In this document: positions 17,150 through 26,065 of the stretch, in pieces
Layout: each line of letters opens with the position of its first letter
Numbering within the stretch: the first letter of the stretch is position 1
Assembly (NCBI RefSeq): GCF_000696095.1
Contig: NZ_BAYX01000007.1
Location: 411,719-475,718, forward strand
Direction of reading: 5' to 3'
Length of the DNA: 64,000 bases
Source of the DNA: Rhizobium rhizogenes NBRC 13257
Lineage (GTDB): Bacteria; Pseudomonadota; Alphaproteobacteria; Rhizobiales; Rhizobiaceae
Translations under genes and position numbers: made by a program
Notes under the pieces: model-generated
Databases searched by the model: none
What the model was told of the DNA's origin: nothing
Seen by the model: only the letters and a program-made list of their open reading frames with translations

Positions 17150-18370
17150 TTACTTGTCCGGCGCCGTGCGGGTGTCGACATCGACGACGACACTCAGGCC
17201 GGCGCGCAGGCGACCGCTATCGAGCGCATCCTGCGGCAGGGCGATGCGAACCGGCACGCGCTGGATGATCTTGGTGAAATTGCCCGTCGCGTTTTCCGGC
17301 GGCAGCAGCGAGAAGACCGAGCCGGAAGCCGGCGAAATCGACTCGACCGTGCCGACGATCGGATGATCGCTATAGGCGTCGACATGGACGTTGACCTTCG
17401 AGCCAGGAACCAGATGCTGGATCTGCGTTTCCTTGAAGTTGGCGTCGATGTAGAGCTGGCGGGTCGGAACGATCGCCATCAGCTTCTGGCCGGGAGAGAC
17501 GAGATCGCCTTCCTGCACGGAGCGATTGCCGACGACGCCGTCATAGGGCGCCTTCAGGACCGTGAAGGAGAGATCGCGGGCAGCCTTGTCGCGGGCGGCT
17601 TCGAGGCCCTTGATGGTGCTCTCGGCCTGGGTGCGCTGCGCCTGCAGCAGGTTGATATTGGCCTGGGCCGAGGCGATGGCGGCGTCGCCGCCGACGAGAT
17701 TGGCCTTGGCCTGGTCAAGCGCGATATTGGCGCTATCGAGAGAAGCCGTGGTGCCGACCGACTTCGCCTGAAGTTCGGCGGCGCGGGTCTGGGTGATCTG
17801 TGCGCCACGTACCGTTGCTTCAAGCGCGACCTTCTGGGCTTGCGACTGGGCAAGGGTCGCCTGGCCGGCGGCAATCTGCGCGTCGATCGTGTGCAGCGAC
17901 AACTGCTCGGTGACGAGCGAGGCCTGCGCCTGTTCCAGCGCCAGCTTGTAGTCGCCGTCATCAAGCGTGGCGAGCACGTCGCCCGTCTTGACCTGCTGGT
18001 TGGCAACGACATTCACCTTGGCGACATAGCCGGTGACCTTCGGCTGAATGGTCGCGATGTCGCCTTCGATATAGGCGTCATCGGTGGAAACCATGAAGCG
18101 GCCCGTCGTCCACCAGTCATAACCGTACCAGCCGCCGCCGACGAGCGCCAGAACGACGACGATGGGCATAACCAGGCTGCGCCGCTTCTTCTCGGCGGGT
18201 GGTGGGGCCACCTCGGCCGGAGATGCTGGCGCAGCCTGGGCGGGGGCTGGATTGCCGCGCGTTTCCGCGGCGGGAGCTTCGGCGGTTACACCGGCTTCCG
18301 TTGCTTCCATTTCGGTATCAGCGGCATCGTTCACGATGCGTGCTACGTTGTTACCATGACTAGACGACAT
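17150..18370 (-). CDS. HlyD/EmrA family membrane fusion protein
   Basis: 406 residues. A long acidic, Pro- and Ala-rich cytoplasmic N-terminus is followed by one membrane segment (about 65-83), a lipoyl-type half (FMVSTDDAYIEGDIATIQPK and VKTGDVLATLDDGDY), an Ala- and Gln-rich coiled-coil hairpin (about 150-245), and a beta-barrel with LKAPYDGVVGNRSVQEGDLV. It links the inner-membrane EmrB-like pump to an outer-membrane duct. It is the first gene of the pump operon and is divergent from a TetR gene, with two inverted repeats between them. Confidence 0.93.
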   Translation of the reverse strand: MSSSHGNNVARIVNDAADTEMEATEAGVTAEAPAAETRGNPAPAQAAPASPAEVAPPPAEKKRRSLVMPIVVVLALVGGGWYGYDWWTTGRFMVSTDDAYIEGDIATIQPKVTGYVAKVNVVANQQVKTGDVLATLDDGDYKLALEQAQASLVTEQLSLHTIDAQIAAGQATLAQSQAQKVALEATVRGAQITQTRAAELQAKSVGTTASLDSANIALDQAKANLVGGDAAIASAQANINLLQAQRTQAESTIKGLEAARDKAARDLSFTVLKAPYDGVVGNRSVQEGDLVSPGQKLMAIVPTRQLYIDANFKETQIQHLVPGSKVNVHVDAYSDHPIVGTVESISPASGSVFSLLPPENATGNFTKIIQRVPVRIALPQDALDSGRLRAGLSVVVDVDTRTAPDK

Positions 18371-18405
18371 TGCCCTACCACCGGAGAATCTGGGTAAAAT
18401 AATCG

Positions 18406-18427
18406 AACTGAACGGTTCGGTTCAGTT
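18406..18427. promoter_or_regulatory. Candidate TetR operator 1
   Basis: AACTGAAC and GTTCAGTT form a perfect 8-bp inverted repeat around GGTTCG. It lies 36 bp upstream of the EmrA-like start, where binding would block the pump promoter. Confidence 0.65.
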
Positions 18428-18461
18428 GACATAGATCGTTTTCCACTCCATATCAAGTGGT

Positions 18462-18481
18462 ATCGAACCACTGAGTTCGAT
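18462..18481. promoter_or_regulatory. Candidate TetR operator 2
   Basis: ATCGAAC and GTTCGAT form a perfect 7-bp inverted repeat around a six-base spacer, the same spacer length as the site at 18406-18427, and share the GAAC/GTTC ends. It lies 55 bp upstream of the TetR start and may mediate autoregulation. Confidence 0.55.
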
Positions 18482-18535
18482 TTATTTGGCGAATCTGATT
18501 AAGGTTCTCCAAAAATGATTGAGTGTAAGGAGACC

Positions 18536-19216
18536 ATGAAGCACGAACCGCAAAATGTCGCCGTCTTGAACGCACCTGCATCCGGTGGACGATGGGCCGC
18601 CGGTGAAGATCCGGTCAAGCGCCAGCAAATTCTGGAGGGCGCCAAGCGCGTCTTCATGAAAATGGGGTTCGATGCCGCGAGCATGAACGACGTCACGCGC
18701 GAAGCCGGCGTCTCCAAGGGCACGCTCTACGTCTATTTCGCCAATAAGGAAGACCTGTTCTCCGCCATTGTGAACAGCGAACGTGCGCATTTCGTCGAAA
18801 TCGTGCGCGCAGCGCTCGCCGAGGATACCGACATCGCGTCAAGTCTCCTTGAGTTCGGCAAGGTGTTTGCGACCCACGTCACATCTGACAAGATCATTAG
18901 CGCCATGCGGACCGTCATCGGGGTGCGCGAGCGCATGCCATCGCTCTGTCAGCGCTTTTTTACCGGTCCAGAAAACCTGCGTACCGTGTTGCGCAGCTAT
19001 CTGGAGCGCAAGGCCGAGGCAGGCAGCGTCGAGATCGAGGATTTCGACATGGCCGCGCGCCAGTTTCTCGAGATGGCCAGCGGCGGCTATTTCAAGCTAA
19101 GGCTGTTCGGCGACATGGAAGCCCCTCCTTCGAAAGAAGAGATCGACTATGTCGTGCGCGGCGCCGTGCGTGTCTTCCTGGCCGCCTATGGTTCCAAACA
19201 GAAAGATTGCGCCTGA
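18536..19216 (+). CDS. TetR family repressor of the adjacent efflux pump
   Basis: 226 residues. The N-terminal helix-turn-helix region (RQQILEGAKRVFMKMGFDA, then TREAGVSKGTLYVYFANKEDL) is typical TetR; the C-terminal part is a variable ligand-binding domain. ATG 18536 is chosen over an in-frame ATG at 18515 because AAGGAG lies eight bases upstream. It is divergent from the EmrAB-like operon and probably represses it until a pump substrate binds. Confidence 0.92.
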   Translation: MKHEPQNVAVLNAPASGGRWAAGEDPVKRQQILEGAKRVFMKMGFDAASMNDVTREAGVSKGTLYVYFANKEDLFSAIVNSERAHFVEIVRAALAEDTDIASSLLEFGKVFATHVTSDKIISAMRTVIGVRERMPSLCQRFFTGPENLRTVLRSYLERKAEAGSVEIEDFDMAARQFLEMASGGYFKLRLFGDMEAPPSKEEIDYVVRGAVRVFLAAYGSKQKDCA

Positions 19217-19320
19217 CGGCCAGCCGATGGCTAGCAGGTCTTGCCATCAACTCCGCAATCACGATCAAATCCCATCGCCGGTCGACGCCTAACAATGGGC
19301 CGGCAACCAGGGAGTTAGAC

Positions 19321-20160
19321 ATGAGCGCGATTGGACGAGCGATATGGTTCATCGAAAGCCATTTTGCGTCAGACATCTCGCTCGACGAGATTGCCGACAC
19401 GGCCGGCCTGTCGCGCTACCATCTGTCGCGCGTCTTCGGACTGACCACCGGCCATTCGATCAGCGGCTATATCCGGGGGCGGCGCCTTAGCGGGGCGGCT
19501 CTTGCGCTGATCGACAGCTCATCGACCATTCTCCAGGTTGCCCTCGATGCGGGCTACGGCTCGCATGAGGCTTTCACCCGTGCCTTCCGCGAACAGTTCG
19601 GCATGACGCCCGACAGCTTGCGCAAACAGGGGCACGCCAGAAACCTTGCCTTACTGGAGCCAATCAGAATGGACGAGACCCACCTCCCCAAGCTCGACGC
19701 ACCGCGTTTCGAGACCCGCCCCGCAATGCTGCTTGCCGGCCTTGCGGAAACTTATGCCCATGAGGCCACGGAAGGGATTCCCTCGCTCTGGCAGCGGTTC
19801 AACCAGCATTTCGGCCACATCCCCGGCCAGGTCGGCAATGTCGCCTATGGCGTCTGCACTCAGGCTGAAGGCGAGACCGAAAGCTTCCGCTATATGTCCG
19901 CCGCCGAGATCAGCGCGGCCGACGACCTGCCGGAGGGCTTTACGACCCTGAAACTGCCACAGCAGCGCTATGCGGTCTTCACGCATCGCGGCCACATCTC
20001 CGGCATCTCCGCTACCGTGCACCAAATCTTCGGTGACTGGCTGCCGCAATCCGGTCACAAGCACGCCAGCCTGCCCGACATGATGGAGCGCTACGACGAC
20101 CGTTCCGACCCTCAAACTGGCATGGGCGTGACGGAGATCTGGATTCCCCTGAAGGCATAG
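19321..20160 (+). CDS. AraC family regulator with GyrI-like effector domain
   Basis: 279 residues. Two helix-turn-helix motifs at the N-terminus (about residues 8-105; SLDEIADTAGLSRYHLSRVFG and ILQVALDAGYGSHEAFTRAF) are joined to a C-terminal GyrI/Rob-type small-molecule binding domain (about 125-279). This is the domain order of Rob and of multidrug-responsive regulators. AGGGAGTTAGAC precedes ATG 19321. It stands alone, 104 bp after the TetR gene, and its targets are unknown. Control of efflux or stress genes, perhaps including the neighbouring pump, is a reasonable guess. Confidence 0.9.
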   Translation: MSAIGRAIWFIESHFASDISLDEIADTAGLSRYHLSRVFGLTTGHSISGYIRGRRLSGAALALIDSSSTILQVALDAGYGSHEAFTRAFREQFGMTPDSLRKQGHARNLALLEPIRMDETHLPKLDAPRFETRPAMLLAGLAETYAHEATEGIPSLWQRFNQHFGHIPGQVGNVAYGVCTQAEGETESFRYMSAAEISAADDLPEGFTTLKLPQQRYAVFTHRGHISGISATVHQIFGDWLPQSGHKHASLPDMMERYDDRSDPQTGMGVTEIWIPLKA

Positions 20161-20254
20161 AAGCAGCTGCGGCGCCTACGAAAATGGCGCCGCCGCTTGC
20201 ACCTGTGAATTCGCTCCTTACATTACCGACGATTATTGAGGAGCCGAAGCTGGG

Positions 20255-20279
20255 GGTCAGCGTTCGGCAAACGCTGACC
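20255..20279 (+). promoter_or_regulatory. Strong leader hairpin before the TerC-family gene
   Basis: GGTCAGCGTT pairs perfectly with AACGCTGACC around CGGCA. It ends immediately before AAAGGAAA, the likely ribosome site of the gene at 20294, and no T run follows, so it is not a normal terminator. It could hinder or time ribosome access. I do not see the conserved bases of the yybP-ykoY manganese riboswitch that precedes some TerC-family genes. Confidence 0.5.
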
Positions 20280-20293
20280 AAAGGAAATCGTTA

Positions 20294-21037
20294 ATGGACA
20301 TTGTTGGCTTGATCCAGGATCCGAGCGCGTGGGTTGCGCTGATCACGCTTGTCGTCATGGAGGTGGTCCTCGGTATCGACAACCTCATCTTCATCTCGAT
20401 CCTGACCAACAAGCTGCCGCCCGAACACCGCGAGAAGGCACGCAAGATAGGTATCGGCCTCGCGCTCATCATGCGCCTTGCCCTGCTCGGCACCGTCGCT
20501 TGGATCGTGCAGCTGACGCAACCGGTCTTCGAACTCTTCGGCCACGGCTATTCGTGGAAAGACATGATCCTGATCGGTGGCGGCCTGTTCCTCGTCTGGA
20601 AGGCCACGAAGGAAATCCATCACAATGTCGATCCCGCCGAACATGGCGAGGACTTCATCGCCAAGTCGACGACATCGACCTTTGCCGCCGCCATCGGCCA
20701 GATCCTGCTGCTCGACCTCGTCTTCTCGGTCGACAGCATCATCACCGCCGTCGGCATGACGCCGCATCTGCCGATCATGTTCGTTGCCGTCATCGCCGCC
20801 GTCACCGTCATGCTGGTCGCCGCCAACCCGCTTGCCAATTTCATCGAGAAGAACCCGACCATCGTCATGTTGGCGCTGGCCTTCCTGCTGATGATCGGCA
20901 CGACGCTGATTGCCGAAGGCATGGGCTTCCACGTTCCCAAGGGCTACGTCTACACCGCCATGGCCTTCTCGGCGGCCGTCGAAGTGCTGAACATGGTCGT
21001 GCGCAACAAGCGGAAAAAGGCGGCTGGCGGCCATTGA
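20294..21037 (+). CDS. TerC family integral membrane protein
   Basis: 247 residues with about seven membrane segments. The two conserved acidic repeats of the family are present: MEVVLGIDNLIFIS near the N-terminus and LLLDLVFSVDSIITAVGM in the middle. The TerC/Alx/YoaE group is implicated in metal ion handling (manganese for Alx and MeeF-type members) and tellurite resistance. Which ion it handles here is unknown. AAAGGAAATCGTTA precedes ATG 20294, directly behind a strong hairpin that may regulate translation. It is monocistronic and ends at a hairpin (21047-21068). Confidence 0.92.
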   Translation: MDIVGLIQDPSAWVALITLVVMEVVLGIDNLIFISILTNKLPPEHREKARKIGIGLALIMRLALLGTVAWIVQLTQPVFELFGHGYSWKDMILIGGGLFLVWKATKEIHHNVDPAEHGEDFIAKSTTSTFAAAIGQILLLDLVFSVDSIITAVGMTPHLPIMFVAVIAAVTVMLVAANPLANFIEKNPTIVMLALAFLLMIGTTLIAEGMGFHVPKGYVYTAMAFSAAVEVLNMVVRNKRKKAAGGH

Positions 21038-21046
21038 GGAAAAGGT

Positions 21047-21068
21047 CCGCACCCGCATATGGGTGCGG
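21047..21068. terminator. Hairpin between convergent genes
   Basis: CCGCACCC pairs with GGGTGCGG around GCATAT. It lies between the TerC-family stop and the stop of the opposing small secreted protein gene. It has no T run. Confidence 0.55.
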
Positions 21069-21071
21069 CAC

Positions 21072-21482
21072 TCACTCCTGGACGTGGACGTCGACCCATT
21101 CGCCGATGTCACCCCGACCGTAAATGTCCACCTTGATCCATATGTTGCCGCGAACGATGTCGTTCGCGGCATCGTCGGTGATGGTGCCGCTTGCGAGCAT
21201 TACTTCCAGACGCTGGCGGTTGGCGGGGTCCGAGAAGAAGCTGTCGCCCTGATCGCCCCGATCGCGGCGGCGGTAGGCGTGATAGTTCGCGCGATCCTGC
21301 CGGATAATCTGCCAGGGCAGCTCCAGGCGCTCTCCCTTGGAATTATACAGATCGTCGTGACCGATATAGGCCCGGTAGCTATCGAGAAGACGGGCCGAAC
21401 TATCACGCGTTATCGTCGATTGGGCGGCGGCTGGGCTGAGCATGGTTCCCACGAATAAAAAGCTCAAGATGAATTTCTTCAT
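21072..21482 (-). CDS. Hypothetical secreted protein
   Basis: 136 residues. Residues 1-20 are a clear signal peptide (MKKFILSFLFVGTMLSPAAA), so it is probably periplasmic. The mature part is hydrophilic and Arg/Asp-rich, with IRGNIWIKV-like beta segments near the end; I do not recognise a domain. ATG 21482 has GGGAGAAAGCG upstream. It faces the TerC-family gene and nothing nearby indicates its role. Confidence 0.75.
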   Translation of the reverse strand: MKKFILSFLFVGTMLSPAAAQSTITRDSSARLLDSYRAYIGHDDLYNSKGERLELPWQIIRQDRANYHAYRRRDRGDQGDSFFSDPANRQRLEVMLASGTITDDAANDIVRGNIWIKVDIYGRGDIGEWVDVHVQE

Positions 21483-21832
21483 CGCTTTCTCCCATTGGTC
21501 AATTGAAGATCAATTCTGCCACTGTCGCAGAAATTGCAAATGAAAAATAATACGTCCGCCTTTCTATTCAGACTTTTCCGAATGGAAATAGGAGAAGAGA
21601 TCGTGATAGACGAAGCCACGGGACGGCACCGCGCTTGCGTCCGCGCCGTGTCGCGACGCACTTTCCCTTGACGTCATCCAATGAATATGGCCTAAGGCCA
21701 GCCAAACGGAAAACGCGGAATTGAAGCGGCAAGACGCCCTTTTCCGGCCGGTTTCCTGATCCAGATAAACATCTCCAGCCGGGCAGCGCCTATCCCACGC
21801 AGCGGCCTGGCTTTTTCTGACGGGCAAACAAA
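21483..21832. other. 350-bp gap without a recognised gene
   Basis: Short open frames on the minus strand (to 100 codons) have neither a convincing ribosome site nor familiar sequence. The region must hold the promoters of the secreted protein gene and of gltX. No tRNA or clear palindrome was seen. Confidence 0.5.
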
Positions 21833-23290
21833 ATGACCACTTCAGGCGTTCGCGTCCGCATCGCACCCTCCCCGACCGGCGAGCCGCATGTCGGCACCGC
21901 CTATATCGCGCTGTTCAATTATCTCTTCGCCAAGAAGCATGGCGGCGAGTTCATCCTACGCATCGAAGACACCGACGCGACACGCTCGACGCCGGAATTC
22001 GAGACCAAGGTGCTCGACGCGCTGAAATGGTGCGGCCTCAAATGGTCGGAAGGTCCCGATATCGGCGGCCCCTATGGCCCCTATCGCCAGAGCGACCGCA
22101 AGGATCTCTACAAGCCCTACGTCGAGAAGATCGTCGATGCCGGCCACGGCTTCCGCTGCTTCTGCACGCCCGAGCGGCTGGAGCAGATGCGCGCCGCCCA
22201 GCGTGCCGCCGGTCTGCCGCCGAAATATGACGGCCACTGTCTGAACCTTTCGGCTGAGGAAGTCTCGTCGCGCGTTGCCGCCGGCGAGCCGTATGTCGTT
22301 CGCATGAAGATCCCGACAGAAGGCAGCTGCAAATTCCATGACGGCGTCTATGGCGACGTCGAAATCCCGTGGGATGCCGTAGACATGCAGGTTCTGCTCA
22401 AGGCCGATGGCATGCCGACCTATCACATGGCCAACGTCGTCGACGACCATCTGATGAAGATCACCCATGTGGCGCGCGGCGAGGAATGGCTTGCCTCGGT
22501 GCCGAAGCACATCCTGATCTACCGCTATCTCGGCCTCGAACCGCCGGTCTTCATGCATCTGTCGCTGATGCGCAATGCCGACAAGTCGAAGCTGTCGAAG
22601 CGCAAGAACCCGACGTCGATCTCCTATTACACGGCACTCGGCTATATTCCCGAAGCGCTGATGAACTTCCTCGGCCTGTTCTTCGTCCAGATCGCCGAAG
22701 GCGACGAGCTGCTGACCATGGACGAGCTGGCCGAAAAGTTCGATCCGGAAAACCTCTCCAAGGCTGGCGCGATCTTCGATATCCAGAAGCTCGACTGGCT
22801 GAACGGCCGCTGGATCCGCGAAAAGCTCTCGGAAGAAGAATTCCAGCAGCGGGTGCTGACCTGGGCGATGGAAAACAGCCGCCTGCAGGAAGGCCTGAAG
22901 CTGTCGCAGTCGCGCATCTCCAAGCTTGGCGAACTGCCGGATCTCACCGGCTTCCTGTTCAAGTCCGACCTCAATCTCGATCCCTCTGCTTTCGCCAGGA
23001 TCAAGTCGACACCGGAAGAACTGCTGGAAATCCTGAACACGGTGCAGCCGGACCTCGAAAAGATTCTCGAATGGAATGTCGAGACGATCGAAGCCGAACT
23101 GCGCGCCATTGCCGACCGCATGGGCAAGAAGCTGAAGGTCATCGTCGCGCCGCTCTTCGTCGCCGTATCGGGCTCCTCGCGCTCGCTGCCGCTTTTCGAT
23201 AGCATGGCGATCCTCGGCCGTTCCGTCGTGCGCCAGCGGCTGAAACTTGCCGCCCAGACCGTTGCGACCCTCGTCGGCCCGAAGAACTGA
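21833..23290 (+). CDS. gltX: Glutamate-tRNA ligase
   Basis: 485 residues, class I aminoacyl-tRNA synthetase that charges tRNA with glutamate. The HIGH-type motif is in IAPSPTGEPHVGTAY (11-24), and the KMSKS-type motif is KLSKR (253-257). The C-terminal anticodon-binding helical region follows. Many alphaproteobacteria carry two GltX proteins, one of which can mischarge tRNA-Gln as the amidotransferase substrate. This sequence alone does not say which copy this is. It lies 15 bp upstream of lysS and is probably cotranscribed with it. Confidence 0.96.
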   Translation: MTTSGVRVRIAPSPTGEPHVGTAYIALFNYLFAKKHGGEFILRIEDTDATRSTPEFETKVLDALKWCGLKWSEGPDIGGPYGPYRQSDRKDLYKPYVEKIVDAGHGFRCFCTPERLEQMRAAQRAAGLPPKYDGHCLNLSAEEVSSRVAAGEPYVVRMKIPTEGSCKFHDGVYGDVEIPWDAVDMQVLLKADGMPTYHMANVVDDHLMKITHVARGEEWLASVPKHILIYRYLGLEPPVFMHLSLMRNADKSKLSKRKNPTSISYYTALGYIPEALMNFLGLFFVQIAEGDELLTMDELAEKFDPENLSKAGAIFDIQKLDWLNGRWIREKLSEEEFQQRVLTWAMENSRLQEGLKLSQSRISKLGELPDLTGFLFKSDLNLDPSAFARIKSTPEELLEILNTVQPDLEKILEWNVETIEAELRAIADRMGKKLKVIVAPLFVAVSGSSRSLPLFDSMAILGRSVVRQRLKLAAQTVATLVGPKN

Positions 23291-23305
23291 ACCGGACGTA
23301 GAACC

Positions 23306-24802
23306 ATGAACGACAAGACCGAAACATCAGCCCTCTCCTCCGACGCAACGGAAGTTCGCGCCCAGAAGCTGAAGCTGCTGCGCGAAAAGATCGGCGACGT
23401 CTATCCGGCGCATTTTCACCGGACGCTGACCAATGCCGAGCTGACGGCGAAATATGAGGGCCTGGAGCCGGACACAGAAACAACCGATGTCGTCACCGTT
23501 GCCGGCCGTGTCTACTCGTCGCGCAATTCCGGCATGTTCATGGATATTCATGACGCCTCCGGCAAGATCCAGATCTTCAGCCACAAGGACGTCACCGGCG
23601 AAGACGCCCGCGCCCTGCTGCCGATGATCGATATCGGCGACATCATCGGCGTCACCGGCGTCGTTCGCCGCACCAAGCGCGGTGAGCTGACGATCAACGC
23701 CCAGCAGATCACCATGCTGACCAAGTCGCTGCTGCCGATGCCCGAGAAGTGGCATGGCCTCTCCGACATCGAGCTGCGCTACCGCAAGCGCCATCTCGAC
23801 ATCATGACCAACGAGGAATCGAAGCTCCGCTTCCAGCAGCGCAGCCGCATCGTCTCCGGCATCCGTCGCTTCATGGAAGATGACGGCTTCATGGAAGTCG
23901 AGACGCCGATGCTGCATTCGGTCTATGGCGGCGCCACCGCCGAGCCGTTCAAGACACATCACAACACGCTGAAGCTCGACATGTACCTGCGCATCGCGCC
24001 GGAACTGTTCCTGAAGCGCACGCTGGTTTCGGGCCTTACCGACAAGGTGTTCGAGATCAACCGCAACTTCCGCAACGAAGGCGTCTCCACACGGCACAAT
24101 CCAGAATTCACCATGATGGAATGCTACTGGGCCTATGCCGACTACGAGGACATCATGGACCTCGTCGAGCGTCTGTTCTCGACGCTCGCCATGTCGATCC
24201 ACGGCAGCACGGAATTTGCCTTCGGCGACAAGCAGATCTCCTTCAAGGGTCCGTTCCGGCGCGTGCCGATGCCTGACGCCGTCAAGGAAGCGACCGGCAT
24301 CGACTTCCTGGCGCTCAAGACCGACGAGGAAGCCCGCGCCGCTGCCAAGGCCGCAGGCTTCACCGTGGAAAAAGATGCGACATGGGGCGAATGCCTCGCC
24401 TTCATCTTCGAAGAGAAGGTCGAGGGCACGCTGATCCAGCCGTCGCACGTCACGCATTTCCCGAAGGACATCTCGCCCTTCGCCAAGGAAGTGCCGGGCG
24501 AGCCGCGCCTCGTCGAGCGCTTCGAGACCTATTGCAACGCGTGGGAACTCGGCAACGCCTTCTCGGAACTCAACGATCCGGAAGAGCAGCGCGCCCGCAT
24601 GGTCGAGCAGCTCGAACAGGCGCATGCACGCGGCGAGAAGCAGAAGGAACTGGACGAGGAATTCCTCGACGCCATCGACCAGGGTATGCCGCCCGCCGGC
24701 GGCCTCGGCATCGGGGTCGATCGCCTGATCATGCTGCTGACCAACTCCCCCTCGATCCGCGACATCATCCTGTTCCCGGCACGCCGCGCCAAGGCTGACT
24801 GA
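23306..24802 (+). CDS. lysS: Lysine-tRNA ligase, class II
   Basis: 498 residues, close to the usual 500. It has an N-terminal OB-fold anticodon domain (about 55-150; VTVAGRVYSSRNSGMFMDIHD), class II motif 2 (INRNFRNEGVSTRHNPEFTM) and motif 3 (GLGIGVDRLIMLL). It attaches lysine to tRNA-Lys. Rhizobia may instead or also use the class I enzyme LysK; this copy is complete and looks functional. It ends just before a strong bidirectional terminator. Confidence 0.96.
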   Translation: MNDKTETSALSSDATEVRAQKLKLLREKIGDVYPAHFHRTLTNAELTAKYEGLEPDTETTDVVTVAGRVYSSRNSGMFMDIHDASGKIQIFSHKDVTGEDARALLPMIDIGDIIGVTGVVRRTKRGELTINAQQITMLTKSLLPMPEKWHGLSDIELRYRKRHLDIMTNEESKLRFQQRSRIVSGIRRFMEDDGFMEVETPMLHSVYGGATAEPFKTHHNTLKLDMYLRIAPELFLKRTLVSGLTDKVFEINRNFRNEGVSTRHNPEFTMMECYWAYADYEDIMDLVERLFSTLAMSIHGSTEFAFGDKQISFKGPFRRVPMPDAVKEATGIDFLALKTDEEARAAAKAAGFTVEKDATWGECLAFIFEEKVEGTLIQPSHVTHFPKDISPFAKEVPGEPRLVERFETYCNAWELGNAFSELNDPEEQRARMVEQLEQAHARGEKQKELDEEFLDAIDQGMPPAGGLGIGVDRLIMLLTNSPSIRDIILFPARRAKAD

Positions 24803-24834
24803 GCCGGCTTCGCCAAGACAGCATAAGAAAAAAC

Positions 24835-24866
24835 AAAGGCCGCCAGGGTAACCCATGGCGGCCTTT
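24835..24866. terminator. Bidirectional terminator after lysS
   Basis: AAAGGCCGCCA pairs with TGGCGGCCTTT, with a further GGG/CCC in the loop. A runs lie on the left (24828-24834) and TTT on the right. It serves lysS on the plus strand and the opposing dehydrogenase gene on the minus strand. Confidence 0.85.
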
Positions 24867-24884
24867 ATCGTTCATTCGACAGCG

Positions 24885-26048
24885 TTATTCGTAGTCTACC
24901 CAGACGGCGCCGGCATCGGCGGAGCGCACGCAGTTCTCCACCCATCGCACGCCCTCAAGGCCGGCATGGACATCGGGAAAGCCGAGCCCTTCCATTCCGG
25001 CCGGCGCGAGGCCACGCTGCCCATCGATGGCAAAACCGAAGCGACGGTAAAGATTGGCCCAGGCTTCGAACAGACCCTCCGGATGACCGCCGCCGATACG
25101 GTCGTCGATCCGGGCCTCCGGATAGAGATAGTCCATGCCGCGCTCGAGGACACGCACCGGCTCGCCCTGGATCTCGTAGGAGAGCTGATTGGGACGCTCG
25201 TCCCACCATTCGACGCTCGCCTTCGATCCGACGATACGGACCTTCTGGCCATGCATGGAGCCGGCATTGACGGCGCTCGACCAGACGGTTGCGAGCGCGC
25301 CGTTGTCGTATTCCATCAGGGTCACGGCATTGTCCTCAAGCGGCGCCCGGCTTTTGACGAAGCTCTGGCGCGTGCACATCAAGCGCTTGATCTTCAAATG
25401 TGGCAGGATGACTTCCGAGATATAGAGCGGATGCGTCCCGACATCGCCGAGCACATAGCTCGGACCCGCAAAATTGGGATCGACGCGCCAGCGCGTGGAT
25501 GGGTTCAGCTCCTCGACCGCCGCACTATGGAAACCATGGGCGAACTGCAGATTGACGATACGGATCTCGCCGAGATCGCCATTCCTCACCATGGCCCGCG
25601 CCTGCTCGATCATCTGGTGCCCGGCATAACCATAGGTGACGCCGACGATGCGGTTCCGCACCTGCGAAAGCGCCTTCAGCTCGTCTGCCTCGGCAACGGT
25701 GAAGCAAAGCGGCTTCTCGCAGACGACATGCAGATCATGCTCGAGCGCCGCCTTGCAGATGGCGAAATGGGTGTTGTTCGGGGTCGCGATCGAGACAGCC
25801 TCGATGCCATCTGGCCGCTTGGCCTCTGCGGCAAACATCGTCAGATAATCCGGATAGCTGCGCGCTTCGTCGAGCCCAAGCTCCACACCGAAGGCACGAC
25901 CACGCTCCGGGTCGATATCGAAGGCGCCGGCCACGAGTTCGAATATGCTGTCCCTAAGTGCCGCCGAGCGATGGATATAGCCGATCTGGCTGCCGCGCCC
26001 GCCTCCGACCATGCCCCAGCGGATCGGCTTTCTCTTCAGTCCTGACAT
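24885..26048 (-). CDS. Gfo/Idh/MocA family oxidoreductase
   Basis: 387 residues. The Rossmann loop GMVGGGRGSQIGYIHR lies at the N-terminus, VCEKPLCF carries the conserved catalytic-region Lys, and GDVGTHPLYISE lies in the C-terminal domain. The N-terminus is very like that of the dehydrogenase at 3489 (GMVGGG.G..IG..HR), so the two belong to one subfamily. ATG 26048 is chosen; the frame continues upstream into the neighbouring isomerase gene but family similarity starts here. It follows the MocC/IolE-like gene by 17 bp and is the last gene of a three-gene catabolic operon. Confidence 0.88.
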   Translation of the reverse strand: MSGLKRKPIRWGMVGGGRGSQIGYIHRSAALRDSIFELVAGAFDIDPERGRAFGVELGLDEARSYPDYLTMFAAEAKRPDGIEAVSIATPNNTHFAICKAALEHDLHVVCEKPLCFTVAEADELKALSQVRNRIVGVTYGYAGHQMIEQARAMVRNGDLGEIRIVNLQFAHGFHSAAVEELNPSTRWRVDPNFAGPSYVLGDVGTHPLYISEVILPHLKIKRLMCTRQSFVKSRAPLEDNAVTLMEYDNGALATVWSSAVNAGSMHGQKVRIVGSKASVEWWDERPNQLSYEIQGEPVRVLERGMDYLYPEARIDDRIGGGHPEGLFEAWANLYRRFGFAIDGQRGLAPAGMEGLGFPDVHAGLEGVRWVENCVRSADAGAVWVDYE

Positions 26049-26065
26049 TACCCTATTCCCTGTTC

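Noticed and set aside
15503..18397. A 964-codon open frame on the plus strand
   Set aside because: It is antisense to the EmrB/EmrA-like genes, which have clear domains and ribosome sites. Long antisense frames are expected in high-GC sequence, and its protein is Arg/Asp/His-rich without a domain.
20180..20293. yybP-ykoY manganese riboswitch before the TerC-family gene
   Set aside because: The conserved loop sequences of that motif were not found; only a simple strong hairpin is present, so only a generic leader element is annotated.
21564..21866. A 100-codon minus-strand frame overlapping the gltX start
   Set aside because: No ribosome site, low-complexity Arg/Ser-rich product, and it would overlap the gltX start.
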